64,000 nucleotides of DNA from Forficula auricularia (Eukaryota > Arthropoda > Insecta > Dermaptera > Forficulidae), in the NCBI GenBank assembly GCA_024734495.1, contig JALMQS010000106.1, positions 396,633 to 460,632 on the forward strand, written 5' to 3'. The notes below the pieces were generated by a model. The model ran no database searches. It was not told the DNA's origin and was given only the letters and a program-made list of their open reading frames with translations. Positions 34,621 to 46,039 of this stretch are shown here, piece after piece (position 1 is the stretch's first letter; each line of letters opens with the position of its first letter). Made by a program: the position numbers and the translations under genes.

Positions 34621-36205
34621 GAAGTGATAACTTCTTTTGGCCCGCCTTGCACACTTTTTATTTTACTTGGCAGTAAATGGGATTGATGCGTCACGCGTCA
34701 CGCGTCACGGTTTGTACCAATTCAAGCCACATATGGCGCTGCAGCATTAACTCAAATTAATATCTTATATTTAAATTTTGGAGCTCAGAGCACATTTATT
34801 TTCCTGTGCAGTAATTTGGCAAGGACCATCATCTCTCCAAAATTTCCAACTTTTTAAGGTAGTTCTTTCACAAATGCAAAAAATTCAAGAAGCCTTCGAA
34901 GCTTGGAATACAAGTAATTAAAAGCATAATAAATATACTATTAAAATTTGAAGACGATTTACCACACCAAACATGAAATAATTGCGATTAAAAATGAAAT
35001 TTTTTATCTATGGTAGATTGGGAAAGGGTGGGGAAATGATCATTATTTTATTTTTTCCATTGAAGGACTTTCACCATCTTGATGAAAAACTAATATTTGT
35101 TAAAAAAATAATATATTCGGAGTAACTTAAAAAAAAAATTGAAATTATTTACCACGTAGATAAAAAATAAAAAAATAAACGTATTTGGGCGATTATTTTT
35201 AGTGGAGGGGATAAAATATCAATGGCTTGGAAACGATCCATTTATAAATAGAATATAGTAGTGTAAAAAGTACAGTCACGTTAAAAAATCATAACCTAAA
35301 ATTTTAACACCCTTCATATTTATAGAGTGGTTACGAGGCTAAAACTTTTTGTGTGGATTGTCGCGAAAGAACCTCCTTAAGTCTCCTAAGTTCTTTGAGA
35401 TAAGGATAATTAGGTCGTTTTTTTAAATACTCCACATTTCTTCTGATGGGCACGTTTACTAGACGATATTTAAACAACATGATTGTAAAATGGGATTTCT
35501 CTGGGATATTCCTTGCTCTCCAAGCTCTCTCTCCATGCAGTAGGCCAGCAACAATCATGTGGCTGACAATCTTTTCTTTTTCTATCAGCTCAAGGTATAC
35601 TTTTTTATACAATATAATGAAAATTAATAAGCCCACATAATTTCAAATGAAAAGTTCTCTCCCTTTAAAATGGAGATCATTATATCTCAACAATTTTGTG
35701 CCCAAGAGACATAATCAAATTTTTCACTCTGTTACTACATGAAATATAAAAGCGGACAGATAAAGGGAGATTCATTCCACAAAAGAAAGACTTCCCTGGT
35801 TAATTCAATCGACTTATCGGCTAAATCTACAAAGAAACCAGATGGAATCCTGACCATAAAAGCCGAACAACAGGTAGGACGAACGCATCTTTAATCTAAT
35901 TAAATCCAACGGACGATAATCTTGAATTACTCTTATCCTATCAAAAAATAATAAATTGGAAATTAAAGAAGTCGTGGAAACGCCTAAGCAATTCAGAGAA
36001 AAGAGAGAATACATGGGAAAGACCAATCTTAATGTGAATTAAATCTTACAATAGTTTTCTATTTGAATTATCAACAGACTTGCCTTTGGCCCTTTCTCCT
36101 GAGCACCTCGATCAGAAAAGCCTTGTTTTATTCTCTTCAGGGGCATTTTTTTAAAGAGTTAGCTAGTTTGTATTTCCTCCCATTGATAATTAAGCGATTA
36201 ATCAT
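34621..36205. other. Intergenic DNA without recognisable gene
   Basis: Mixed unique-looking sequence. The 101-codon minus-strand frame at 35331-35636 is lysine/arginine-rich and matches nothing I know, and the opposite strand is also open there. Confidence 0.4.
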
Positions 36206-36212
36206 GAATTTA

Positions 36213-37462
36213 GAGACCGAATTTTTATGCAGTAAAAACTGCCAAAATATGTAGTAAAAATGCTTAAATATCCAAGTAATATACAGAATAAGTTGAAATA
36301 TGCAAATATATGCATCAAAAGATGGCAAAATAAATTTTTTTATGCACTAAAAAATTAAAATTGAAGAAAAAAGACTACATTTTCGAAGGAGTGCTATGAA
36401 ATGAATAAAATGATAAAGTAAGCTATAGACACCAAGTGTCAAATATGTACTTTTATTGCCTAAAACATTGGACAAAATTCTCATTTTTTTCTTTTTTACT
36501 TTTAAAGAAATTTTAATTTATTCTAATATTATATTATATACAGAGCTCATTTAATATATTAGAAAATCTTTGAACTCAAAGAAATATTAGGTGCACTTGA
36601 ATAAAATCAACACAATAAATATAATGGTGTTTCAAAAATGTGATCGAAAAAATACTGGGGGGTTGTTTTATTTTACAGACACGATTGTATTGTATTGCTT
36701 TTAGGTTTTTATATTAACAAGCTTTTCTTATTGACGTACAAATAATAAACTAATAAAATAATGCAAATATTTGACCGACTATAATCTTATCCCTACAATA
36801 ATTTTCACACACACACACACGAACACTCAATAGCCAAAATTGGCTATAGTTACCGAAGCCCATTAAAAAAAATAAAAATAAAAAAATAAAGAAATAATTA
36901 ATAAATGATCTCAAAAATAATTAAAATTTGATTTTAATTGTGAATAATCTAAATTTTCTTCAGGTTATTATGTCTACAGTCACTTAAAATTGATTTATAC
37001 AATGAAAAGTAGCATTCCACATCCATAGACCTAGTGTGGGCGAATTTAAAGGAACTTGAACCCCACTTTCTTTACTTTGGAAAGAAAATATTGCAAACTT
37101 TTCGTCATTTTCGTATAGAATATAGTACCTATCTAGTACAAAAATAAGAAAAATAAGTGAGTTATTGTTTTGTAGTTTGTTTACATCCTTTGAAATCCAA
37201 CTTCTTACTTCGTAGTCCAACACTACACTTCGTGTCGTTGAGTCCTATTTCAGTTTTCTTCGAATTGAAATTAGTGTGTCCTCCTGTTTTATTTATTCTT
37301 TTTGTCATTCTTTCTCCGAAAAATTACTTTTAAAACCTCTGTATTTGGCGTGAAATATGGAATTTTATGCAATATCATTCAAATATGCAATTTTATGCAA
37401 TATTACTCAAATATGCAAAAATATGCAGTTTAAGATTTAAGCCAAGAGTCCGGTCTCTAATC
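36213..37462. mobile_element. Non-autonomous DNA transposon with TATGCA subterminal repeats
   Basis: The ends are TAGAGACCGAA (36213) and CCGGTCTCTA (near 37460). Within 150 bases of each end are clusters of ATATGCA/TATGCAT words in opposite order, as transposase-binding repeats of hAT-like elements often are. No transposase frame. The duplication is blurred (ATCATGAA versus ATCATTAT). Confidence 0.5.
36770..36895 (+). mobile_element. SINE-like fragment with CA tract
   Basis: TTTGACCGACTATAATC, CACACACACACACACG, GCCAAAATTGGC and a tail of AAAAATAAAAATAAAA. Related to 9740-9895. It sits inside the element at 36213-37462. Confidence 0.5.
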
Positions 37463-37667
37463 ATTATGTATGTTGTTTCGAAAATGATTTTCTGAGCTGG
37501 TTTGTTCTAGATTTTCGACTAATTTTAAAAAATTTTGTTTTGCCTAGTGTAGCAGAGCTGTTGATTAATAAAGGGAAATCACTGAGGTTGCATCCTCTCC
37601 TTGACTCAATAAACATATACATATAATATATAACGAATATAAATATGAAAGTATATATACATAATTT

Positions 37668-37720
37668 ATTTGTGAGAGACTGTATTTTCGAAGGTTTGGC
37701 CTTCATCATCAGTCTTTGAA
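37668..37720 (-). ncRNA. Hammerhead-ribozyme-like core
   Basis: Minus strand: CTGATGA (37712-37706), one unpaired base, GAAGG/CCTTC stem II (37704-37700 with 37694-37690), GAAA (37689-37686), short loop, then GTC (37680-37678) at the expected cleavage site and three pairs of stem I. Self-cleavage not shown. Confidence 0.5.
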
Positions 37721-37949
37721 TTAAAGTGAAAGTTTTTTTTGTCTTTGTCTCTTTTGTCTTTGAATTATAATTATTTTATCTGTTAGGTATTTCTCATGGG
37801 CTCAAATACCCAATAAATTTGTTTTTTTGTTATAGTAAGAAAGTCAATCGTTTGTTATGTGGCTTTCTCGCTATAACAACAAAGCGAATTTATTAATATC
37901 CAATCGGGTATTTGTACCCAAAAGAAATAATTAAATTAAATATTTCTAA

Positions 37950-38000
37950 TTGAAAGAGTGATGATGAATGTCAAGACTTTGAAACTATACTCTCTGATAA
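37950..38000 (+). ncRNA. Hammerhead-ribozyme-like core, decayed
   Basis: GTGATGA (37958-37964, C-to-G at the first base), weak stem II, GAAAC TATA (37981-37989) and CTC. Inverted partner of the core at 37668-37720. Confidence 0.4.
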
Positions 38001-38046
38001 ATAAATTACTATATATATATATAGTATATGCATATATATATGTAAT

Positions 38047-38440
38047 ATATAGTAAAAACCCGTTTTTAGTAAGAACAGGTTCTTCCTAGTTAAAACGCGT
38101 TTCACTGAATATTTTTGTGGATACTAGAATTTACTAATGTTGGTTGAGTTTGATCCAAAGGTCTAGAACTCTAGAATCTTCATTTTTGAACTTCCGCCTT
38201 ATTTTGGGTGTTTATTTTCAAAAAATTACATCTTCATTATAAGCAAAGTTAGAGGATGTAATTTTTGACATTTTCGTTTAAGAATTTTTAAAATAAAGAC
38301 TCAAAATGAGGTGGAAGGTCAAAAACGAAGATTCTAGACCTTTGGACCAAACTCAAGCAACTTCAGTAAATTCTAGTTGCCATAAAGGTATTCAGTGAAA
38401 CGCTTTTTAACTAGTAAGAACCCGGGTGTTTACTGCAACA
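38047..38440. mobile_element. Palindromic MITE with AGTAAAAACCCG ends
   Basis: Left end AGTAAAAACCCGTTTTTAGT and right end GGGTGTTTACTGC are inverted relatives, and the interior is largely an inverted repeat (TTCTAGAATC, GAGTTTGATCC and inverses). Interior resembles a diverged poly-C module without the C tract. Confidence 0.55.
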
Positions 38441-38974
38441 TATACAAATACATTTACATTATAAAATATGTTTATTTGGGCCAAGCAGAGGACAACCGCA
38501 TATGATTTCCTTTTAAGAAGAAAATTTTCATTAGAAAATGTAAGGGCTATGAAATGGGAGGCTACTCAAAGTTGTTGATTTCGTGATCCAACTGATTAGG
38601 ACGAGTAGGATAGAAAAAGGTACTTTCAGTTCACACTGGTTGCTAACAATCTCTTTTCTTTGTCTCTTCGAAATTTTCCCCTTGTGAATTTGATTATTAC
38701 TATCATCATCTTTTTACCTTTTTGCCACCCCTAGCTTGATCTCAGGCCAACCCCAACACCCCTCTGGTTATAAACCGTTTTATAGAGCCGTTCAATTAAT
38801 GATACATAATTCAATAGTAGACTTTATTAAATTCTATTTCTTTGTCTTGTCATATTTTCTATTATAATAAATTCATTCATTTTGGTACTTAGTTCTATTC
38901 ATGGCGCACAAGTGAATTAGAGAATAGATCAAACAAAAAGACATAAGGGGATGCAAACAGCAATAGGATAGAGT
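38441..38974. other. Intergenic DNA
   Basis: No gene. A remnant of the GCAGAGGACAACC outer arm is at 38476-38495. Confidence 0.35.
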
Positions 38975-38983
38975 AATTCGGGT

Positions 38984-39259
38984 AAGAGGCGACTGGTGGC
39001 TCAGTGGACAGAGTATCTGGCCTCTGTCCTGAAGTATGTTGGTTCGAGTCTCGGCAGATATTTGCAGTCGCATCCTTTTGAAAAGCAATGGCAAACTACC
39101 AAGAGTATAATTGCCTAGTCAACCTCTCCAAACTAGCCGTTCGGAACCGGCGTTAAAAAGTAGGTCCCGTATATCTGTGTAAAACAGCTAAACACATTCA
39201 GCACAGGTATATGTGGAGAGGAGCCGACGCCCGTTCGGGCATGGCACTATAAGAAGAAG
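38984..39259 (+). mobile_element. Complete tRNA-derived SINE
   Basis: The head has A box TGGCTCAGTGG (38996-39006) and B box GGTTCGAGTCT (about 39041-39051). GCGACTG at 38989 is matched by CAGTCGC near 39067. The body ends GCCCGTTCGGGCATGGCACT and a tail of AAG repeats. Both flanks are AATTCGGGT (38975-38983, 39260-39268), a perfect 9-bp target duplication, so the boundaries are firm. It would be transcribed by RNA polymerase III and moved by a partner LINE. Confidence 0.85.
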
Positions 39260-39519
39260 AATTCGGGTTTAGTAATGTATTTATGATATACAAATAATCT
39301 ATACCTATAATGAGAAATAGTTCTCGAATTTCAAAAGAGCTCATCACATACATAACTTCGAAATTTAAGTCAAATTAAATTTTAATTCAATAGAAATACC
39401 TACAAGAAGGAGGTATATTGAATTAAATAATTTGTGCCAAATTATTGGATAAAAAATACTTGGTAGGTTTCACATTAAGATATAAAAATAAAACGAATTT
39501 ATTTTTGGAGAGACTTTAA

Positions 39520-39562
39520 TCTCGATATATATATTTCGGGTGGCCAACCCATCCTCAGGAGC
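39520..39562 (-). ncRNA. Hammerhead-ribozyme-like core
   Basis: Minus strand: CTGAGGA (39558-39552), one unpaired T, GGGT/ACCC stem II, GAAA, a TA-only stem III and TC before GAGATTAAAG. Confidence 0.5.
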
Positions 39563-39584
39563 AACAGAAAGTAACAGTTACTTT

Positions 39585-39640
39585 CTGTTTCTCCTGAAGA
39601 TGGGTTAGTCACCCGAAATATATATATCGAGATTAAAGGC
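39585..39640 (+). ncRNA. Hammerhead-ribozyme-like core
   Basis: CTGAAGA (39594-39600), unpaired T, GGGT/ACCC stem II (39602-39605 with 39611-39614), GAAA (39615-39618), TA-rich stem III, cleavage position after C39628. The bases before the core (CTC) pair with GAG after it. Confidence 0.55.
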
Positions 39641-39723
39641 TCTCTCAAAAATAAATTCGTTTTATTTTTATATCTTAATGTGAAACCTACCAAGTATTTT
39701 ATCCAATAATAATGAGTTACTTT

Positions 39724-39778
39724 CTGTTGCTCCTGAAGATGGGTTATAGTCACCCGAAATATATATATCGAGATTAAA
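39724..39778 (+). ncRNA. Hammerhead-ribozyme-like core
   Basis: CTGAAGA (39733-39739), unpaired T, GGGT/ACCC, GAAA, TA stem III, TC, GAG. Two bases longer in loop II than the copy at 39585. Confidence 0.5.
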
Positions 39779-39900
39779 GATTCTCCAAAAATAAATTCGT
39801 TTTATTTTTATATCTTAATGTGAAACCTACCAAATATTTTTTATCCAATAATTTTAAGAAATGTTTCACCAAGTGCCAACACCAAATTCCTTAAAAACAA

Positions 39901-40776
39901 TTTGTGCCAGCTTCGACTTTAGCTATTCTCGATTTCAATTGAAAATATTGACTTAATTTATCAAAACGTTCCTGGAAGGAATAAATCTTCTAAGAAGGTA
40001 ATGCAAAAAATGTTCAATTATTCTTTAATGAATTCATTTACAAAAGTCTATGCAATATCATAAAAAATAAGAAATGCGCTTTGCAAGTTAATTAAATTAT
40101 TCGCCGAGTTGAGTTTGAATAATTAACCGTTTGAATGGCTTAATTCATATCTGATAAATTCCCTTTCATACTAGACAAGAATTCCCCTCCATATTTTCTG
40201 GGCAATTAATTATGAAAGTATTGGAAGGCGAAAACGAACCAAATCCTTCCCCGTTGATTGCGACTCAGATTTAATGAACGAAAATCACAGATTTCACTAT
40301 GGAAGGAGTTTAGAAATATAGATAAAGAGGAAGGTTCCTTTTTGAAAACAAACAAAAAAACTCTTCCAAGTAGCCCGTCACTGAAAATTTATTAATTAAA
40401 TTGCCTGTTAAATTAAATATTGTTGCTGAACATAGTTTGCTTAAATCATATTTTAATTCATTTTATTGCTTCTGCAAAATATCCTGTCCTGGTTGGCCAA
40501 TAAGATATCGTTAAGTTATTTAAATGCTTTACAGTAGCAGCTATAAAATTCCTGTTTTATTTCATAGGACTGACATCAAGCTATAAATTATAATGCTTAT
40601 AGTGACTTGACAAAAGGGTTGTAGCCATCCACTTAATTTTTTTTTATCCGGAAAATAACAGAGAATAAAAATTATTTCTTTGTTAATGAATATTGATAGA
40701 CTAATTAGATGTCGAGAGAGAATATCAATCGAACTTATTCAAATTCACTCAATAATTGAGTTGGAAATAACCTAAC
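39901..40776. other. Repeat-poor island
   Basis: Unique-looking DNA between two mobile elements, no frame of note. Several homeodomain-type TTAATTA words. Candidate non-coding regulatory DNA on weak grounds. Confidence 0.3.
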
Positions 40777-41655
40777 AGGTCATTCAATAAGTCCGTAGGA
40801 TAAGTAAGAAAAAAAACAAAATTTTGACAAAACTCGATTTTATTATTCAACATAGTTCCCTTCGAGGGCGATACAACGAGTATAGCGATTTTCCAACTTT
40901 TCGATACCACTTTTATAGTACGATTTCTCTTTCTCGTCAAAATAGGCCTCAGTTTCAGCGATTACTTCATCATTGGACTTCTTTTGGATTCTGGTGTGTA
41001 ATAGTGAAGCCATGTCTCATCCATTGTCACATATCGACGATAGAATTCCATTTTATTGCGGTTTAACAGCGCCAAACACTCCTCTGAAGCATCGATTCGT
41101 TGCTGTTTTTGGTCGACTGTGAGCTCACGCGGCACCCACTTTGCACAGAGTTTTCGCATACTCAATTGTTCGTGTAAAATGGTAAAAACACTACCATCTG
41201 ATATCTTTACAATGTCAGCTAGCTCGTGCACCTTCAATTTGCGATCGTTCCTAATCAATTTGTGGATTTTTTCATGTTTTCTGGAATAACAGCCTCTTTT
41301 GGACGTTCACTGCGCTCTGCATCATTTGTGCTGGTACGACCACGTTTAAATTCAGCAATCCACTTCTCTACCATTTGTCTCGATGGAGCAGAGTTCGGAT
41401 AATGTTTATCAAGCCATTGTTTGGTTTCCACTGTATTTTTTTCATCAAAAAGCAATGCTTTATTAAAACTCGAAATTCACTTTTTTTCAATAACAAAAGT
41501 TGCTTCACACAAAATGCTATAACTCACGAATCAATAGTCAGATTGCTGTCAAATTTATACACGTATCGTTTGAAGGTTAGTACTAAATAAAAATCATATG
41601 GAAAAATTCTAGTAACGCCATCTATGTGTCATCCTACGGACTTATTGAATGACCT
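40777..41655 (-). mobile_element. Internally deleted mariner
   Basis: About 880 bp with inverted ends AGGTCATTCAATAAGTCCGT at 40777 and, reversed, at 41636-41655. TA follows the right end; the left TA is CA by mutation. The well-kept termini show a recent insertion. Confidence 0.9.
40800..41455 (-). pseudogene. Mariner transposase with catalytic core deleted
   Basis: From 41455 the frame has EEKN-type start, KHYPNSAPSRQMVEKWIAEF (HTH), then after a frame break the segment from 41258: KLKVHELADIVKISDGSVF, WVPRELTVDQKQQR and YVTMDETWLHYYTPESKR with the first catalytic Asp. Straight after that comes the extreme C-terminus (VIAETEAYFDEKEKSYYKSG and CIALEGNYVE, about 40965-40835). The stretch with the second and third aspartates is missing, so the gene is dead by deletion plus a frame change. 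Confidence 0.88.
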
Positions 41656-42430
41656 AATAAGTATGTAATTTAGAGAGGATAAATTCTTCAGCGACTTAAT
41701 TAATTAAATACAAAAATAATGATCTAAGTTCTAAAATTCAGACTCGAGTTGTGCCTTATTTTAATTAAGAGTTAGTTCAAATCCTAGTAATAAGTTCTTT
41801 TTTTCATTACCTAATATGTAAAAATTTTATTTCGAATAGAATCCAAGAGAGTTGATTTTAAATGTCACAAAATGAATAATTTAATAATTTTTTTGCAAAA
41901 TTGAGTCCGCTTATCAAGAATCATATGTTCTTTGACGGGCATAAAATTTATTTGATTAATTTAAAGTTTAAGGGTGAAAATTAGCATTGATTATATCAAA
42001 GAAGGAAAGTTTGAAGTGAAAGTCGTATGGAACACACGCAATATATGTTTATTACAAGAGTCAGTTTGATAATAATTCTTTGTATAAAAAAATATTTTAA
42101 ATATAAATCAACTAAACAATTTGTCATAAAATATGGCAGTGATTATGATTTTAGGGTTCCGTTTAAAAATGAAATGCACTATTAGTGTCGCAACATTGCC
42201 TGTCTGTCATAGCAGTGTAGCTCGTAAAATAAATAAGATATAAGCTTGAAATTTAGATATTAGTATTCATTTTCGCTATCCAAAAATTGTATTAAAACTT
42301 TAATCAAATGATTATTTTGAGGGTCAAATTTTATGTGGAATCAAAAATAAAAATTGGCTTTTTATCATAGTGTGCACCACCTGCCTGTAAAGAACTGCTT
42401 AATTATTTTTTATGAAAATGGTGAGAGAAG
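41656..42430. other. AT-rich intergenic DNA
   Basis: No gene or repeat ends. Confidence 0.4.
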
Positions 42431-42435
42431 GAGTT

Positions 42436-42500
42436 ACACCAAAAAGGTCCATCCCCTAAAGGCCTGGGTTGGCCCCATCATCGGGAAAAGAAGAAGAAGG
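42436..42500 (+). mobile_element. SINE 3' end fragment
   Basis: GGCCTGGGTTGGCCCCATCA and CGGG followed by AAGAAGAAG. The tail type is the same as in the SINE at 38984. Confidence 0.4.
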
Positions 42501-42921
42501 GTTTTTAATGGCTGGATAGAGGTCGAAGGTATCTGTGGATACGGGTCTTAAACAGCTGAAGGTTATAAGTCGCGGGGAAGACGGTGGCTGGGAGCGAGTT
42601 CCAGTCTCTGGAGGTCATAGGAATAAAAGAGTTGGCGAAAGCGCTTGTTCGATTTTTATCCAATTTGACAGCGAAGGGGTGCTGAGCGTTCGAAAACCGC
42701 GTGTTTCTCATAAAGAGGGCTTTAGGGGGGATAATTGATTTCAGCTCGACTGAACAGACACCATAATAGTATCTGTAGTACAGAGAAAGGGCAGAAACGT
42801 TTCTTCGGTGAGCCAGGGAGTCGAGTAAGTTAGTTAAGGCCTGGTCCCCTAGTTTAATTGCTTGCTTCTGAATTGCATCCAGTGTGGCAAGATAATGCTT
42901 GGAGGCCCCTCTCCACAGATA
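42501..42921 (-). pseudogene. LINE reverse transcriptase C-terminus
   Basis: From about 42921 downward: YLWRGASKHYLATLDAIQKQ, LDSLAHRRNVSALSLYYRYY and SRDWNSLPATVFPATYNLQ. It is the same family as the frame at 103-1146 and about two thirds identical by eye. Only the post-RT extension remains; the 5' side is cut by a poly-C module element at 42922. Confidence 0.88.
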
Positions 42922-43445
42922 TTTAATAAAATCATTTACAATGATGTACGGGAGGAGGGTTAGTTTTTGCATTTTTAGACTTCTGGGGTCCCACTGATTA
43001 TGTATACAAAATTTGGTTGAGTTTAGTAAAGGGCCAAGATTTTTAATTTTTAACCCCCCCCCCCCTCCACCCTCCTTAATTTTGGGTCGATATGTACCAA
43101 AATCTAATCAGCTCTTAATCTCAATGGACCAAAACTACGAGCAGAAATTATTTGGTTTCGATATTCACACCAGTTTTTGAGCTAGCTCGTCCACAAAAAT
43201 TTAGTAACGTACAGACTAACAGACAGCCTAACAGACATTTTGACAAAACAATTATTACCTCATAAAAATATAATTTTTTCGAAGTTCACTTATTAGGGCT
43301 TTTTTGTGGACCGAAATGCCATGGTTTCGCTCAATTTTTTTTAATCAATAGTAGTAGTAGTTTCAGCCATTTTTGAGATATTTCGAAAAAAAAACACTTT
43401 TTTTCATGCACGATTACAATACTGACCATACCCTGGTAAAGTAAA
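42922..43445 (+). mobile_element. Poly-C module element, copy 4
   Basis: One module unit with GTATACAAAATTTGGTTGAG and a C run (43056-43067), then the conserved stretch with AACGTACAGACTAACAGACA, and the end GATTACAATACTGACCATAC, GGTAAAGTAAAAA. Best copy of the 3' half. Confidence 0.7.
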
Positions 43446-43484
43446 AAGATGTGTGAGTGTAAACTTGAAAATTTCGATTCAGAT

Positions 43485-44010
43485 TTGAAATAGCAAAAGA
43501 TCTGGATGTAATGATGGATGTTACTTTGAAATTTAGGGAAATACAGATTATATGTAATTAAATAAGTCCTAAAGAATCTGTGAACATCTGAAAATTTTAG
43601 GTCAAATAAAAATAAGGCATTAGTGAGATCTTACTTAGAATTCCATCAGTTAATCACACAAATTCAATGAGGTAGCTTTAAAAAGATTCGGAACAAATTT
43701 CTCAGGTCTGTTCTATGGAATGTTTAATATTTACACCTCTGACATCCCTTATGAGACTTGCTGAATCTTTTTGATATTTTGATAGCTTATAAACGAGAAG
43801 AAGAAGAAAAACAGCGGCTTCATGGTTTCAATGGACCCTGGCACTAATGAGCTTAAAAGTTTGCAAGCTAAAACAAAGAATTAGGACTTTCGAATATAGC
43901 TTCACTCAGATTGTCTTAGGTTTCATTTCACCATTAACACGTATGATTGGGATTTCCAACGAACCCCTCTTCCTTATCAATACTAGTTATAAGTTTTGTG
44001 TGCTAATGAC
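43485..44010 (+). pseudogene. Decayed LINE reverse transcriptase fragment
   Basis: Reading with frame changes gives DLDVMMDVTLKF, ALVRSYLEFHQ, IRNKFLRSVLW and the following leucine-rich helix, i.e. the RT thumb region of a jockey/CR1-like element different from the one at 103. Many stops. Confidence 0.6.
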
Positions 44011-44182
44011 CATTACTTGAGAATTATATATAATTACTGAATGAAATTAATGTGTAGCCAAACAAAATTGTTTAAGTGCTTTCTTTTTGTTAATAAAACT
44101 TTTATTTTTATTTCTCTTACAACAATTTGTAATTTGGGGCCACCTTGTTAATGTTGATAACAAAATAAAAATGGTCATTTAA

Positions 44183-44848
44183 GGACGTTCCCTAATATAG
44201 CTCAGATGCAGTTCGCTCTTTCCTCTACTCTCACAAGCGCAGAAAGGCAAACATATTTTCACTGCGTCGTTTCTCGAATCTGGCAACATTGCATTCTTAC
44301 CGACGCTAAAAGACAAAGAATAAAAAAAACACTTCATGAAACAGCTCAATGCGAAATTTCAGATGAGAACAGTATAGTTAGGCTGAGAGAATTAGCTAAA
44401 AATCTCAAATGCACCAGCTGTATAAGTTTTTTAGATATGGAAAATTGAGTGATTTTAGTGTGACGTTGCCAAGTCGCCATCTCTCACTTGTCATACCATG
44501 AGAGAAAAAACGAAAACCATCAAAAGTGCCTAACTTTTAACATTTTTCATACAAAACGAATACCGCTAGATCAATTATTTTAAGGGGAAAATATTTGTTA
44601 TATCTTCAGTTAATGATTTTCAGTTTTTCAAAATAATTTCAAGAAAATTAAGGTTGTTATTTAATGAAACAGTCGCTTTAACATCAATCGGGATAGGGTT
44701 CGCGTGTTAAATATGCAAATTTCAATGGTCAATATTTACAAATTTAGTGCCGCAAGGACTATTGAAAAAAATTCTGCGTATAAAGAACACTTATAAATAT
44801 GTGTATTCAAAGATTTAAAAGGATTGCAAGAAAATCGATTTGTTAGGT
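44183..44848 (+). mobile_element. TTAA-flanked MITE, copy 1
   Basis: Starts GGACGTTCCCTAATATAGCT directly after TTAA (44179-44182). It is the inverse of 56000-56669 throughout. The right terminus is lost (ends at GATTTGTTAGG). The 80-codon frame at 44206 is not kept in the other copy. Confidence 0.75.
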
Positions 44849-45420
44849 TAATATGTGATGAGTTCACAATTACAACAAAACGAAAAACATCCGTGTATAT
44901 TAGTTATACGTTATATATGTATATGTTTATTTGCATCAAGCAGTGGACAACCTCATTGATTACTCTTTATGTAGAACATGTTCATTGGCATGGTGTTTTA
45001 AGGAGAAGTATCTAATGAAAAACCTGAACATGAACGTGTTATTGGGGAGGTTTTCCTCTCTGATTGAAATCATAAATGGTTAATTTGAACAATTTCTATT
45101 AAAAATTTTGAACACAGATATTAACAAGTTTTTGCAGTAAAGGCGATGATATATGTTTAAAAATAAGATGATCGAATTGCTTTTCTATATAACAGACCAA
45201 CTCGCAAACATAAATCATGCCTGTTTGCTTCGAGACGACGAGAAACAGTCGGTATCTTTCAAATTAGCTTATTTCTCTTATTTTATAGCTATAATATATT
45301 ATAATAAAATCTTTTCAGGATATTCGGGTTATAAATTATTGCCTATTAAAATTTTAATCTAAGGAATTGGGAAGAGTGGCAGAGAGAAATTTTTTCGTTT
45401 GCAATATTGAAGATTTAATT
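44849..45420. other. AT-rich DNA with outer-arm remnant
   Basis: 44909-44970 matches the palindromic family's outer arm (TGCATCAAGCAGTGGACAAC). Otherwise no feature. Confidence 0.4.
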
Positions 45421-45424
45421 GAAA

Positions 45425-45680
45425 ATATTTTGTTTTGCCGAGAGTAGCAGAGTTGTTGTTCCTAAAAGGAAATCAATAAGGTTGTCTTCTCCTTGATGCA
45501 AATATACATTAAATAAATATACCTAATATAAATAAATATATATGTTAGAGAGTAGGTATAGTATCGTATAAGAGTAAATAAAATTGCAAGGTAAGTTTCA
45601 CAAAAATAAAATAGTTTTTCTTGTGAACTCCTGATGATGGGCTCGTAAACCGAAATATACTATCCTATACTACTAAAGCG
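45425..45680 (+). mobile_element. Ribozyme-bearing palindromic family fragment
   Basis: GCCGAGAGTAGCAGAGTTGT (45437) and TTGTCTTCTCCTTGATGCAA, then AAGGTAAGTTTCACAAAAAT, then a hammerhead-like core: CTGATGA (45631-45637), GG/CC stem and GAAA (45652-45655). It ends where Helitron-flanking sequence starts. Confidence 0.55.
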
Positions 45681-45741
45681 CATTTGTGCCTCCCTCTGTA
45701 TCTACCTATACCTAACTATGTCCGTCCCCTAACAAAAACAG

Positions 45742-46029
45742 TCGTCATGGCTACCAATTTTAATAAAATTATCTATATATATAAAATTAAGGTTTTGTCT
45801 GTACATTGGGGTGGTGGTGTGAGTTTCGGGGGGGGGGGTTCAAGAGGTGGGGGGCCAGGGGTCGTCATGGTTACTAATTTAAATGAAATCTATATATATA
45901 TAATTAAGGTTTTGTCTGTACATTGGGGTGGTGGGGTGGGTGGGGCTGCTGAGTGGGTTACGGGGTGGGGGCCCAGGGGGCGAGCCCCTAGCTAGCAGAG
46001 GGCCGCCGAAGGCGGGCACGCGCAGCTAG
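45742..46029 (+). mobile_element. Short Helitron, tandem 5' ends
   Basis: Two 5' starts of type TCTATATATATAAAATTAAG at 45772 and 45889, each preceded by GTCGTCATGG, then a G-rich body. The 3' end has hairpin CCGCC-GAA-GGCGG (46003-46015), eleven bases and CTAG (46026-46029) followed by T. These are the hallmarks of a Helitron. About 258 bp, non-coding. Confidence 0.8.
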
Positions 46030-46039
46030 TATATATATA

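Larger units (their letters stand above)
37536..38030. mobile_element. Ribozyme-bearing palindromic element, copy A
   Basis: From the left: outer arm (GTAGCAGAGCTGTTGATTAA), minus-strand hammerhead-like core (37668-37720), hairpin arms (37790-37835 with 37850-37920), then a plus-strand hammerhead-like core (37950-38000). Copy B at 47721-48205 has the same order plus the closing outer arm, missing here. Confidence 0.7.
39461..39900. mobile_element. Ribozyme-bearing palindromic retroelement, with tail
   Basis: Contains a palindrome (39480-39665 around 39572) with hammerhead-like cores on both strands, then a partial direct repeat (39715-39800) with a third core, then the tail GTTTCACCAAGTGCCAACACC (39848-39868 region). 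GTGAAACCTACCAA recurs in each unit. No protein is encoded. Confidence 0.7.

Noticed and set aside
35331..35636. 101-codon minus-strand frame, basic
   Set aside because: No recognisable family, opposite strand also open, no neighbouring exons; left as uncharacterised.
38989..39070. Possible functional tRNA gene
   Set aside because: A and B boxes are good but it is followed by a SINE body with a tail and a 9-bp target duplication.
44206..44448. 80-codon frame that looked like a small DNA-binding protein
   Set aside because: Inside the TTAA-flanked MITE and not conserved in the complete copy at 56000-56669.
45684..45995. 103-codon frame
   Set aside because: Spans the Helitron junction and its G runs; not a gene.
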